In this document: piece by piece, positions 17,620-26,379 of the stretch
How positions within the stretch are numbered: position 1 is the first letter of the stretch
How the letters are laid out: each line of letters starts with the position of its first letter
NCBI RefSeq assembly: GCF_000963945.1
Contig: NZ_BAMW01000030.1
Coordinates: forward strand, 62,001 to 126,000
Direction: 5' to 3'
Origin: Acetobacter indonesiensis
GTDB taxonomy: Bacteria > Pseudomonadota > Alphaproteobacteria > Acetobacterales > Acetobacteraceae
Length of the DNA: 64,000 bases
Notes under the pieces: generated by a model
What the model saw: the letters and a program-made list of their open reading frames with translations, nothing else
Told to the model about the DNA's origin: nothing
The model's database searches: none
Position numbers and translations under genes: made by a program

Positions 17620-17936
17620 TGTGGTGTCCGGTTCAAAGCATAAGGTCAGGCAGGGCCACTCTGAAAACAGGCAGGCCCGTAAACCGACACATCCCCTTTG
17701 CTGTAAGAAGCGGTGCCGGACTGTGTGATGTCATGCTGCCCAAGGCAGGGTTTTTCACACATGGGAAAGAAAGGAACATTGTGCGTAGTCTGATTATGGT
17801 GTTGTGACTGTTTGGTCATTCAGGTTTTTGGTGGGTGATCTAACGCGCCTGAATTGTGTCAATTTCAAGCACGTACCGTAAAGGTTCGGTTACAGGCCCC
17901 CTTTGGGCAGGCATACATTTTCGTGAGGAAGCAGAT
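17620..17936. other. Intergenic region without a supported gene
   Basis: About 315 nt between the small hypothetical frame and the DciA-like gene. I see no tRNA, no strong hairpin with a T-run and no coherent protein. It may hold the promoter of the 17380-17619 frame. Confidence 0.4.
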
Positions 17937-18506
17937 TTATCGCTTCTGCTTTTCCTGAAGAATACGGGCGCCCAAGGACTCCAGAGCGGAGCGAAGGGGG
18001 CTGTCTTCCATTTCTGGCAGGCTGCATATCGGGGCGGGCCGCAGGGAGGGTGCTTTTTTAGGGGCTACCCGTATTCCGGCTTTGGGGTCCTGAACAAAGC
18101 GCAGCCGCGCAACCAGCGCCTGCCCGCACCATGTGTTGATTCGGGCAATCAGCGCATCGCTCAGATGTTGCAGTTCCATCGCCACAGGTCCGGCGCAGGC
18201 TATGGTCAGTGTTCCGGCAGTTAGCTTGCTGGGGGTGGTCACGGCGGCATGGGCTGGGCCTACAATATCGGCCCAGTCCGAAAAAACTTGCACCGTGGCC
18301 GGGTTGCGGCGGCGGAAAGCGGGCTCAGTAATGGCGGGCAGCAGAGCCCCCAGACTGCGTGCTGTCATGGCGCGCCGGGGTGGCTCAGGTGGGGCGTTTT
18401 TATCGCTGGCCTGTTTGGAAGCCGCGGCCGTTTTGCGCGGTGCGCGGCTTGAAACGCCTGCGCTTTTCTTTGGTGCGGCCTTGTCGGAGAGACTCTCCTT
18501 CTTCAT
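17937..18506 (-). CDS. DUF721 / DciA-like replication helicase loader
   Basis: A 189-residue protein. A basic Lys/Ala-rich N-terminal tail (first 45 residues) precedes the DUF721 domain: VFSDWADIVGPAHAAVTTPSKL, LTIACAGPVAMELQHLSDALIARINTW, then LRFVQDP. DciA proteins interact with the replicative helicase DnaB in bacteria that lack DnaC; that role is inferred for this member. A very good binding site (GGAGGAC) precedes the ATG. It is divergent from mutY with only 10 nt between start codons. Confidence 0.75.
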   Translation of the reverse strand: MKKESLSDKAAPKKSAGVSSRAPRKTAAASKQASDKNAPPEPPRRAMTARSLGALLPAITEPAFRRRNPATVQVFSDWADIVGPAHAAVTTPSKLTAGTLTIACAGPVAMELQHLSDALIARINTWCGQALVARLRFVQDPKAGIRVAPKKAPSLRPAPICSLPEMEDSPLRSALESLGARILQEKQKR

Positions 18507-18516
18507 AACGTCCTCC

Positions 18517-19581
18517 GTGAAAACACCGCCCGCCCAATCCCTTCTAGACTGGTATGACCGTCACCGTCGCATTCTGCCCTGGCGTTCGGGGCTGGGTCAG
18601 AAGGCTGATCCCTATTGTGTCTGGCTAAGCGAGATCATGCTTCAGCAGACAACCGTCAAGGCGGTCGGGCCGTATTATCATCGTTTTCTGGAAAAATTTC
18701 CAACCGTGCAGGCGCTGGCCGCGGCTGATCGGGATGATGTGCTGTCAGCGTGGGCCGGCCTTGGCTATTATTCCCGCGCCCGAAACCTGCATGCCTGCGC
18801 GCAGCAGGTGGTGGCTCTGGGTGGTTTTCCTCAAACAGTTGCAGGCTTGCTCAATCTGCCGGGCATTGGGGCTTATACGGCGGCGGCTGTGGCCGCGATT
18901 GCCTTTGGTGTGCCCGTCGTCCCCGTGGATGGAAATGTGGAGCGCATTACCTCCCGCTTGTTTGCGGTTGAAGATCCTCTGCCGGGGGTGCGTAAGGCGC
19001 TGGCAACACTTGCGGCTGGCCTGAATAAGGACAAAGCGGCGCAAGCGCGTCCTTCTGATTTCGCGCAGGCTTTGTTTGATCTGGGAGCATCGTTGTGTTC
19101 CCCGCGGTCGCCCGCCTGTGGGTTGTGCCCGTGGCGCGAGCACTGTGAAGGGCATAAGGCCGGGATTGCGCCAACCCTCCCCCGTCGTGCGGCAAAAGTG
19201 GCCAAACCGGTGCGGTATGGGATCCATTTTCTGGTGATTGATAACGCTGGGCAGGTGCTTCTGCGCAAGCGCCCGGAAAAAGGACTGCTGGCCGCGATGA
19301 CCGAACTGCCCGGCACGGACTGGCGGATGGAGCCGTGGGCGCAGGCTGATATATTGCCCTATGCGCCTGTGCAGGCTGAATGGCAGCACTGCGGCATGGT
19401 CAAGCATGTGTTTACACACTTCACGCTTGAAGCCATGGTTTATGCTGCCCGCGTAAGCCATTTTTCCAATCAGGCGGTGGCTTCCGGTTTTCTGGCCCCC
19501 GTCACAGATGTAGAAACCCTTTCATTGCCGTCCCTTATGCTCAAATGCATAAAGTTGGGTCTGAAAACTCTTGCTGTCTAA
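18517..19581 (+). CDS. mutY: A/G-specific adenine DNA glycosylase
   Basis: A 354-residue repair enzyme that removes A opposite 8-oxoguanine. The N-terminal helix-hairpin-helix domain has catalytic Glu in WLSEIMLQQTT, the hairpin LPGIGAYTAAA and catalytic Asp in VPVDGNVER; the 4Fe-4S cluster ligands are spaced Cys-x6-Cys-x2-Cys-x5-Cys; the C-terminal NUDIX-like domain recognises 8-oxoG. I place the start at GTG 18517, since the open frame upstream only runs antisense through the DciA-like gene. There is no clear binding site, and the promoter must lie inside that neighbour. Confidence 0.9.
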   Translation: MKTPPAQSLLDWYDRHRRILPWRSGLGQKADPYCVWLSEIMLQQTTVKAVGPYYHRFLEKFPTVQALAAADRDDVLSAWAGLGYYSRARNLHACAQQVVALGGFPQTVAGLLNLPGIGAYTAAAVAAIAFGVPVVPVDGNVERITSRLFAVEDPLPGVRKALATLAAGLNKDKAAQARPSDFAQALFDLGASLCSPRSPACGLCPWREHCEGHKAGIAPTLPRRAAKVAKPVRYGIHFLVIDNAGQVLLRKRPEKGLLAAMTELPGTDWRMEPWAQADILPYAPVQAEWQHCGMVKHVFTHFTLEAMVYAARVSHFSNQAVASGFLAPVTDVETLSLPSLMLKCIKLGLKTLAV

Positions 19582-19665
19582 AACCGTTGGTGTGTCGGGC
19601 TATCAAAGGCCGTTTGTTTAAAAAAGACGTTCGGCCGCTGGCTGTTCGGGTTCAGGAAAAAGACG

Positions 19666-20703
19666 ATGGTGTTTCATCATATCCCTCCACGTAAGCGCCC
19701 GGATGGCACGGCTGTTTTTGGTGGTCGCCCCGGTATTTTGCTTCTGAACTTGGGCACACCAGATGACACGGGGTATCGCTCGGTACGGCGCTACCTGTCT
19801 GAATTTCTGTCTGACCGACGGGTGATCGAGGGCTCGCCGGTGTTGTGGCAGCCTATTCTGCAAGGTGTGGTGTTGACGGTGCGGCCGGGCAAAAGCGGCA
19901 AGGCCTATGACCGTATCTGGGATAAAACCCGGAACGAAAGCCCGTTACGCGGATACACACGTGGGCAGGCTGAAGGGCTGGCCCAGCGTTTTGCACATGA
20001 TGATGTGCCGGTGGCATGGGGTATGCGCTATGGCAAACCGTCTGTTGCGGCTGGTGTGCGGGAACTGTTGGAGCACGGGTGTGACCGTATTCTTGTCATG
20101 CCGCTTTACCCCCAATACAGCGCCACAACCACGGCCACAGCCAATGACCAACTCTTCCGCGCGCTTATGAAACTGCGTAACCAGCCGGCGGTACGCACAT
20201 TGCCCCCGTTTCCTGATCATGCAGGTTATATCAAGGTATTGGCTAACTCCGTTCGGTCTGGGCTGGCACATCTGGCAACGCAACCCCAGATGATTGTGGC
20301 TTCTTTCCACGGCCTGCCGCAGGAGTATGTGGATAAAGGGGATTCCTATCTGGCTGATTGTATTCGCACGGTTGAAGCATTGCGGGCCGAACTGGGAATG
20401 GACGAGCACACTCTGCCCCTGACATTTCAGTCCCGTTTTGGTCCAACCAAATGGCTGGAACCCTACACCGCCCCGTTTATTGAAGCCCTGCCAGAAAAAG
20501 GCGTGAAGAATATTGCCGTTATCACGCCCGGCTTTATGGCCGATTGCATTGAAACACTTGATGAAATTGGCAATGAAGTCCGGCACGAATTCATGGCAAA
20601 AGGCGGTGAAAACTTTACCCTTCTGCCGTGTCTGAATGACAGTTCAGACTGTATTGATGTGCTGGAACAACTGGCCCGGCAGGAACTATCGGGCTGGCTG
20701 TAA
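19666..20703 (+). CDS. hemH: Ferrochelatase
   Basis: A 345-residue enzyme inserting ferrous iron into protoporphyrin IX, the last step of protohaem synthesis. Landmarks are LLLNLGTPDD at the start, the FHGLPQEYVDKGD segment with the catalytic His, and the C-terminal PGFMADCIETLDEI with the conserved Glu/Asp helix. No C-terminal membrane anchor, as usual for bacteria. AGGAAAAAG precedes the ATG. It ends only 6 nt from the convergent nth stop, so there is no room for a terminator between them. Confidence 0.95.
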   Translation: MVFHHIPPRKRPDGTAVFGGRPGILLLNLGTPDDTGYRSVRRYLSEFLSDRRVIEGSPVLWQPILQGVVLTVRPGKSGKAYDRIWDKTRNESPLRGYTRGQAEGLAQRFAHDDVPVAWGMRYGKPSVAAGVRELLEHGCDRILVMPLYPQYSATTTATANDQLFRALMKLRNQPAVRTLPPFPDHAGYIKVLANSVRSGLAHLATQPQMIVASFHGLPQEYVDKGDSYLADCIRTVEALRAELGMDEHTLPLTFQSRFGPTKWLEPYTAPFIEALPEKGVKNIAVITPGFMADCIETLDEIGNEVRHEFMAKGGENFTLLPCLNDSSDCIDVLEQLARQELSGWL

Positions 20704-20709
20704 CCGCTT

Positions 20710-21546
20710 TTATGCACCGGGGCGGGGCGGTTTGCTGACAGGCCGGTCTGTTTTGGCAGGGAACAGGCACGGTGTTGTGGCAACACAGCGCCAACATTCT
20801 GGCTTGCGGGCTTTGCACACGTAACGGCCCTGCAAAATCATCCAGTGATGAGACTCACGGATCATTTCAGGCGGGATCCGTTTTTCCAGTGCGGCTTCAA
20901 CGGCTTCAACCGTTTTGCCTCGTCCCAGCCCGGTCCGGTTCGCTAGTCGGAAAACATGCGTATCGACGGGTACGGTCGGTTGATTAAAAGCAACATTCAG
21001 CACCACATTGGCGGTTTTGCGGCCAACCCCGGCCAATGCCTCCAATTCTTCGCGGGTGCCCGGCACTTGCCCCTTATGGCGCTCAAGCAACTGACGGGAC
21101 AGTTCAACAACATTTTTGGCTTTGTTACGCCACAGGCCGATTGTCCGAATATGCTGGCCTACGCCTTCTTCGCCTAATTCAACCATGGCTGTGGGGGTGG
21201 GGGCCGCCGCGAAAAGTGCTGGTGTCACGCGGTTGACCGACGCATCCGTCGCCTGAGCAGACAGCACGACGGCTACCAGCAGGGTAAAAGGTGTAGTGTA
21301 GTGCAGTTCCGTTTCGGCATCCGGCCACGCGCGCGACAGATCGGTCAGAAAGGCCCGAATCTCAGCTTTGGTCATGTCACGCGGGGCTTGGGCTGTCGGG
21401 GCGTTATGACCTGTTTTTGCCTTATCGGATGCAGCCTTGGTGCGTGCTGCCGGTTGGGCTTTTTCAGGCTTGACGCTGACACGTTTTGCTGTGGCCGCAG
21501 TGCTTGCTTTACGTGTTCTGGGGGCGGAGGAGGGGGCTTTAACCAT
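20710..21546 (-). CDS. nth: Endonuclease III
   Basis: A 278-residue DNA glycosylase/AP lyase for oxidised pyrimidines. Catalytic Lys is in LAGVGRKTANVVLN and Asp in PVDTHVFRLANR; the cluster ligands are Cys-x6-Cys-x2-Cys-x5-Cys near the C-terminus. The first 57 residues are a Lys/Ala/Thr/Pro-rich basic extension absent from the E. coli enzyme (211 residues), likely disordered and possibly DNA-binding. It is convergent with hemH. Confidence 0.93.
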   Translation of the reverse strand: MVKAPSSAPRTRKASTAATAKRVSVKPEKAQPAARTKAASDKAKTGHNAPTAQAPRDMTKAEIRAFLTDLSRAWPDAETELHYTTPFTLLVAVVLSAQATDASVNRVTPALFAAAPTPTAMVELGEEGVGQHIRTIGLWRNKAKNVVELSRQLLERHKGQVPGTREELEALAGVGRKTANVVLNVAFNQPTVPVDTHVFRLANRTGLGRGKTVEAVEAALEKRIPPEMIRESHHWMILQGRYVCKARKPECWRCVATTPCLFPAKTDRPVSKPPRPGA

Positions 21547-21702
21547 ACAGGCAGTCTATCCTGTTCAAGGGGGCAGCGTCTATTAGCATGGGGCGGTAAA
21601 AGCACGCTTCTGGTTTGCTAAAACCGGGCAGGCAGGGTAAATAAGGCGGCCCAATAAGGTCTCAGTTCTCAGTTTTTCTGAGCTATTTTTCGGAATTTTC
21701 TT

Positions 21703-23502
21703 ATGAATACCTCCTCTTCCGATGCGGTTTCTACCGTGCGGAGGCAAAATCTGTTTGTCGATGTCTTGAAATTTGTCATGCACCGGTGGCTCGATTTTCC
21801 ATTGCCGCTGTGGATTACAGTCGCCGGGGTCATGGTTGCCACCGTGCTAGATGTGCTTATGCCGGTACTGGCTGGCCGTCTGGTGTCTGACGTTGCGGAA
21901 CCCGCGGCACAGTCAGCTTTGGCGCGTGATGCGGTATGGATGCTGTTTGCCATGGCGGCCTGTGGCGTGGGCAACGTGCTGGGCAAGCGTGCGGCCTATC
22001 TGGGCATCACGCATCTGACAACGCAGGTCATGCACAAAATCGGCGCAGAAGCATTTGCCCGTGTGCAGCGTCTTTCTACAGACTGGCATGCCAATACGTT
22101 TGCGGGGTCAACCGTGCGGCGGCTGACCCGTGGGATGTGGGCAGTCGATATGCTGGATGACACATTACTGCTGATGCTTATCCCGGAAGTGTGTCTGCTG
22201 GTGCTCACCACGCTGGTGCTGGCGTGGCACTGGTTGTTTATGGGCGTTCTGCTGGGCGTGCTGTCCATCCTGTTTATTGCGGTCTCATGCATCCTGACCC
22301 TGCGTTATGTGGCCCCTTCAGCGCGGGAATCAAACCAATGGGATAGCCGGATGGGGGCAGCTTTAGCTGACGCCATTACCTGCAATGCCGTGGTGAAAGC
22401 CTTTGGTGCAGAACAGCGGGAAGAGCAGCGGCTGGAAGAGGTTATTGGCAACTGGCGCACGCACACCCGCCAGACATGGACGCGCGGCACAAACAGCGCT
22501 GGCGTGCAGAACCTGCTGGTAACACTCATGCGGCTGGCGCTTGCCGGTGCAGCGGTGTGGCTGTGGTTGCAAGACCTCGCGGGGCCGGGGGATGTTGCTT
22601 ACGTGCTGACCATGACCTTTCTTGTGCAGGGTTATCTGCGCGACATTGGGCAGCAGGTTTCCGTTGTGCAGCGCTCGGTCAATGAAATGGAAGAACTGCT
22701 TGAACTGTGGCGCACTGAACCATCTGTAAAAGACGCTGCCATTGTTCAGCCCTTCAAAACACAGGAAGGGGTAATCCGTTTTGACCATGTCAGCTTTCAA
22801 TATCCGGGTCAGAAAAAACAGATATTCTCTGATCTGAACGTGACAATTGCGGCGGGTAGCCGGGTTGGGCTGGTGGGCCCATCTGGTTCCGGTAAATCGA
22901 CATTTACCAAATTGCTGCAACGGCTTTATGAACTGGGTGGCGGGCGGATTACCATTGATGGGGTGGATATTGCCACCATCAGCCAGTCCGCATTGCGGTC
23001 GGAAATTGCCATAGTGCCGCAGGAACCCATGCTGTTTCATCGCAGTCTGGCAGATAATATTGCCTATGGCTGCCCGGATGCCACGCAGGCTGATATTGAA
23101 CAGGCCGCCCGGCTGGCCAATGCGTCAGACTTCATTGACCGGTTGCCCGAAGGCTATAAGACATTGGTGGGCGAACGCGGGGTAAAACTGTCAGGCGGTG
23201 AGCGGCAACGCGTTGCGATTGCCCGTGCGTTTTTGGCCAATACAGCCATTCTGGTCATGGATGAAGCGACCGCCAGTCTGGATTCCCAGTCAGAGGCATT
23301 GGTGCAGGAGGCCATGCAACGCCTGATGCAGGGGCGCACGGTGATTGTCATCGCTCACCGATTGGCAACGGTGGTCGATCTAGACCGTATTCTGGTGTTT
23401 GAGCGTGGACATATTGTTGAAGACGGAGCCCACACCCAACTGGTGCGAAAACCGGATGGGCTTTACCGTAAACTTTACGAGCTTCAGTCGCTGGAACAAT
23501 AA
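21703..23502 (+). CDS. ABC exporter half-transporter (fused TM and ATPase)
   Basis: A 599-residue type I ABC exporter: six membrane segments in residues 25-320, then a nucleotide-binding domain with Walker A GPSGSGKST, signature LSGGERQRVAIARAFL, Walker B ILVMDEATASLD and H-loop IAHR. It acts as a homodimer or as half of a heterodimer. Relatives export lipids, peptides, drugs or glutathione-type molecules; nothing here fixes the substrate. It stands alone, with a terminator-like hairpin after it and a TonB receptor downstream. Confidence 0.85.
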   Translation: MNTSSSDAVSTVRRQNLFVDVLKFVMHRWLDFPLPLWITVAGVMVATVLDVLMPVLAGRLVSDVAEPAAQSALARDAVWMLFAMAACGVGNVLGKRAAYLGITHLTTQVMHKIGAEAFARVQRLSTDWHANTFAGSTVRRLTRGMWAVDMLDDTLLLMLIPEVCLLVLTTLVLAWHWLFMGVLLGVLSILFIAVSCILTLRYVAPSARESNQWDSRMGAALADAITCNAVVKAFGAEQREEQRLEEVIGNWRTHTRQTWTRGTNSAGVQNLLVTLMRLALAGAAVWLWLQDLAGPGDVAYVLTMTFLVQGYLRDIGQQVSVVQRSVNEMEELLELWRTEPSVKDAAIVQPFKTQEGVIRFDHVSFQYPGQKKQIFSDLNVTIAAGSRVGLVGPSGSGKSTFTKLLQRLYELGGGRITIDGVDIATISQSALRSEIAIVPQEPMLFHRSLADNIAYGCPDATQADIEQAARLANASDFIDRLPEGYKTLVGERGVKLSGGERQRVAIARAFLANTAILVMDEATASLDSQSEALVQEAMQRLMQGRTVIVIAHRLATVVDLDRILVFERGHIVEDGAHTQLVRKPDGLYRKLYELQSLEQ

Positions 23503-23517
23503 AGCGATTTATCCGTT

Positions 23518-23542
23518 AAAACGGGGCGGAAACTCCCGTTTT
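23518..23542 (+). terminator. Hairpin after the ABC exporter
   Basis: AAAACGGG / CCCGTTTT forms an 8-bp stem with a 9-nt loop, 15 nt after the stop. The stem's right arm ends in TTTT but no further T-run follows, so termination may be modest. Confidence 0.55.
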
Positions 23543-23632
23543 GCGTAAGCGCAAACTGTTGCAGATGTGACACAACCTGTGGCGAATACTCGTCACAGGC
23601 TGATTTTCCTGATGATACGATCCAAAAAGTAA

Positions 23633-23645
23633 CTTATTCAATAAG
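23633..23645. promoter_or_regulatory. 13-nt palindrome upstream of a TonB receptor
   Basis: CTTATT-C-AATAAG is a perfect palindrome 38 nt before the GTG start of the receptor, in an AT-rich promoter-like stretch. Position and symmetry suit a repressor or activator site; the regulator is unknown. Confidence 0.4.
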
Positions 23646-23683
23646 ACGTTATTTTTTGTGTTTTATGTCAGGAGCATGCCTCA

Positions 23684-26305
23684 GTGCAGCAGCGTTTTAT
23701 TGTAGAGGGCTTACAGGGTGTTCGGTCAACAAAAGGCACAATGCTGTGCCGCGGGGGCAGTTTTGCGTCCATTCTGTTGGCTGCAACGCTTTTTTCCGGC
23801 CCGGTTTCTGCACACGCCCAGACTGCCCTTTCTTCTGCTTCTGCTGACAAGACGGCTGGCGCAGCACCTGCGGTAAAATCGGTGCAAGCGCGTCCGGCTT
23901 CCGCCCGCCGCCCGCATGGCACACCAAACGCGGTTACATCTGGTTCTGCTGATAATACAGTACGCTCTGTGCGCAGAACCACAACAGCCGCTCCCGTCGA
24001 AAGCGCGGGGGAGGAAAGCGTGATCGTCACCGGCACGCGTGAAACGGGGCGTAAGGCCCGGCAAAGTTTGTCCCCTATTGATGTGGTCACGGCCAAGCAG
24101 TTGAGCCAGACTGGCCAGCCAAATCTGCGTGAAGCTCTGGCCCAGCTTCTTCCATCCCTGACCATGCCAACAGGCGGGTTTGATACGGGCGCATTGACGG
24201 ATTCAATCAGTCTGCGTGGTCTCAATCCTAACGAAACGCTGGTTCTGGTTGACGGAAAGCGTCGTCACACAACCGCCAATATGTATGCCGACCCCGGCCC
24301 GCAGCAGGGTTCGACCCCGGTTGATATCGACATGATCCCCATGGCGGCGATTGACCATGTGGAAGTGCTGCGTGACGGCGCATCCGCCCAGTATGGGTCA
24401 GATGCCGTTGCCGGTGTGGTCAACATCATTCTGAAAAAACAGGATCACGGTTTCCACGCCCAATCAATCTCCGGCATTACGGCGGCCAAGGATGGCTTCC
24501 AGCAAGGGGTGTATCTGGACGGCGGTGCCAAGCTGGGTCAGCGTGGCTTTATTCATGTCAGTGGTGATTTCTTCCACACTGATCATACTTATCGTAGCGC
24601 GCCTGATGCCCGCACCGGCACCAAGATCAATAACGTGCTGGGTCAGCCTGAACAGACGCGTGAAAGCGTTGCGATTAAGGCTGGCTATGACATTACGGAT
24701 AATATTCAGCTTTACGGCACAGCAACCTACGCGCACCGTCATGCTGAAGCGTATCAGAATTATCGTCTGCCAAGCTCACTTTCCAAATATCCCGGTTACG
24801 CTGCCATTTATCCGTACGGGTATTCACCACTCCAGACCATTGAAGAAAATGACTATGAACTGACAGCAGGCGTCAAAGGCGTTTTTCGGGGCTGGAACTG
24901 GGATCTCTCGACCGTTTATGGCCGCGATTATGATGATATCGGTCTGAAGAACTCCACCAATACCGCGATTGAGCGTGATACCGGGCGTACGCCGACAAAA
25001 TTTGACGTGCAGGGCTTCAATAACTCGCAATGGAGCAACACGTTTGACCTGTCGCGTAAGTTCCGCCTTGCTGTCTGGCCGCACGAAATCAACGTGGCGG
25101 GTGGTGCGTCGTATCGTTACGAAAGCTATTCCATTGGCACCGGGTCTCCTGATTCCTTGTATGGGAGTGGGTCAGATGCGCTGGCAGGCACCAATCCGGG
25201 GAATGCAGGAAACTTTAATCGTGATGTTGTCGCCGGGTATCTGGATGTTTCTACACATCTGACGCGCCACTGGCAGCTTGATCTGGCAGGCCGATACGAA
25301 CATTATACAGACGTTGGGAACACGGAAACCGGCAAGGTTTCCACCCGGTATGATGTCTCACCCCGTCTGGCTTTCCGCGCAACTATTTCCAATGGCTTTC
25401 ATGCGCCGACTCTGGCGCAGGAACATTATAGCGCATTGGCTATTTCCCCCACTGCTGCCCGTGGGTTGATTGCGGTAAATTCCGCTGGTGCGCTGGCCAA
25501 TGGGGCATCCGCTCTGAAGCCTGAACGCTCTACCAACGTCAGCGGTGGTATCGTGATGGAGCCATTCAAAAAACTGCACGTCACTGTCGATGTCTATCAG
25601 ATCAACTTGCGTGATCAGATTATGCCGGGTGGGCAGGTTTATGGCGCACAGGCGGCCTCTGCTCTGGTCATGAACGGCTTTACGCTGCCAGACAGTTATC
25701 CGTCATGGTCTGCGTCTTCTCTTTCAACGCACTGGTTTGCCAACGTTGCCAGCACCCGTACACAAGGGCTAGATATCGTAGCAAATTACCCGACCCAACT
25801 TGGGAACATTGGGCGTATTGACTGGGATGTTGCAATCAACCTCAACCGCACACGTCTGTCCCATCAGGCTGCTGATGCAAACGGCACCCCCCTGCTGAAC
25901 GCACAGAGTGTCGCGTATCTGACAACAGCATACCCGCGCAGCAAGATGATTTTTGGCGGGCGGTTCACCAGTGGTAAGTGGGCTGTTGCCGTGCATGAAA
26001 TCCGCTATGGGCAGGTTACGTCACAGCTGACTTATTATGGTGGTGCGGGTAACACCAGTTCGCTCTCCAGCACCAATTACCGGGAGTTCCAGAATACACC
26101 TAAGTTTGTCACTAATCTGGAAGTAACATACCGTGTAACACCCCAGCTTGCTGTCACGCTGGGTGGCAACAATCTGTTTGATGCCCGCCCAAGCCGCGTG
26201 CCAGATGGCAACCGTTATCTGGGAGCCCCCCAGTATTACATGAGCACATCGCAGCTGGGTATGAATGGCGGGTTCTACTATCTCCGTGGAGATATTTCGT
26301 TCTAA
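23684..26305 (+). CDS. TonB-dependent outer-membrane receptor
   Basis: An 873-residue receptor. The GTG start has AGGAG at a 9-nt spacing; it gives a long n-region before the signal hydrophobic core (SFASILLAATLFSGPVSAHAQ). An ATG at 23741 would give a shorter signal but has no binding site. A TonB box-like ESVIVTGT is followed by plug elements (LREALAQLLPSLTMP, SISLRGLNPNETLVLVDGKRRHTT, IDHVEVLRDGASAQYGSDAVAGVVNIIL) and a barrel ending RGDISF. It resembles receptors of the broad nutrient type; ligand unknown. Confidence 0.85.
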   Translation: MQQRFIVEGLQGVRSTKGTMLCRGGSFASILLAATLFSGPVSAHAQTALSSASADKTAGAAPAVKSVQARPASARRPHGTPNAVTSGSADNTVRSVRRTTTAAPVESAGEESVIVTGTRETGRKARQSLSPIDVVTAKQLSQTGQPNLREALAQLLPSLTMPTGGFDTGALTDSISLRGLNPNETLVLVDGKRRHTTANMYADPGPQQGSTPVDIDMIPMAAIDHVEVLRDGASAQYGSDAVAGVVNIILKKQDHGFHAQSISGITAAKDGFQQGVYLDGGAKLGQRGFIHVSGDFFHTDHTYRSAPDARTGTKINNVLGQPEQTRESVAIKAGYDITDNIQLYGTATYAHRHAEAYQNYRLPSSLSKYPGYAAIYPYGYSPLQTIEENDYELTAGVKGVFRGWNWDLSTVYGRDYDDIGLKNSTNTAIERDTGRTPTKFDVQGFNNSQWSNTFDLSRKFRLAVWPHEINVAGGASYRYESYSIGTGSPDSLYGSGSDALAGTNPGNAGNFNRDVVAGYLDVSTHLTRHWQLDLAGRYEHYTDVGNTETGKVSTRYDVSPRLAFRATISNGFHAPTLAQEHYSALAISPTAARGLIAVNSAGALANGASALKPERSTNVSGGIVMEPFKKLHVTVDVYQINLRDQIMPGGQVYGAQAASALVMNGFTLPDSYPSWSASSLSTHWFANVASTRTQGLDIVANYPTQLGNIGRIDWDVAINLNRTRLSHQAADANGTPLLNAQSVAYLTTAYPRSKMIFGGRFTSGKWAVAVHEIRYGQVTSQLTYYGGAGNTSSLSSTNYREFQNTPKFVTNLEVTYRVTPQLAVTLGGNNLFDARPSRVPDGNRYLGAPQYYMSTSQLGMNGGFYYLRGDISF

Positions 26306-26342
26306 AATTTGCAGATTTAAGAAGTGTGCAAACTAAGACAGT

Positions 26343-26374
26343 AAAAAACCGCCTCTTTCACGAGGCGGTTTTTT
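26343..26374. terminator. Bidirectional terminator between TonB receptor and dihydroxyacetone kinase
   Basis: A 13-bp perfect stem including A/T runs (AAAAAACCGCCTC / GAGGCGGTTTTTT, 6-nt loop). It sits between convergent genes and gives a U-tail on both strands. Confidence 0.9.
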
Positions 26375-26379
26375 GTATG

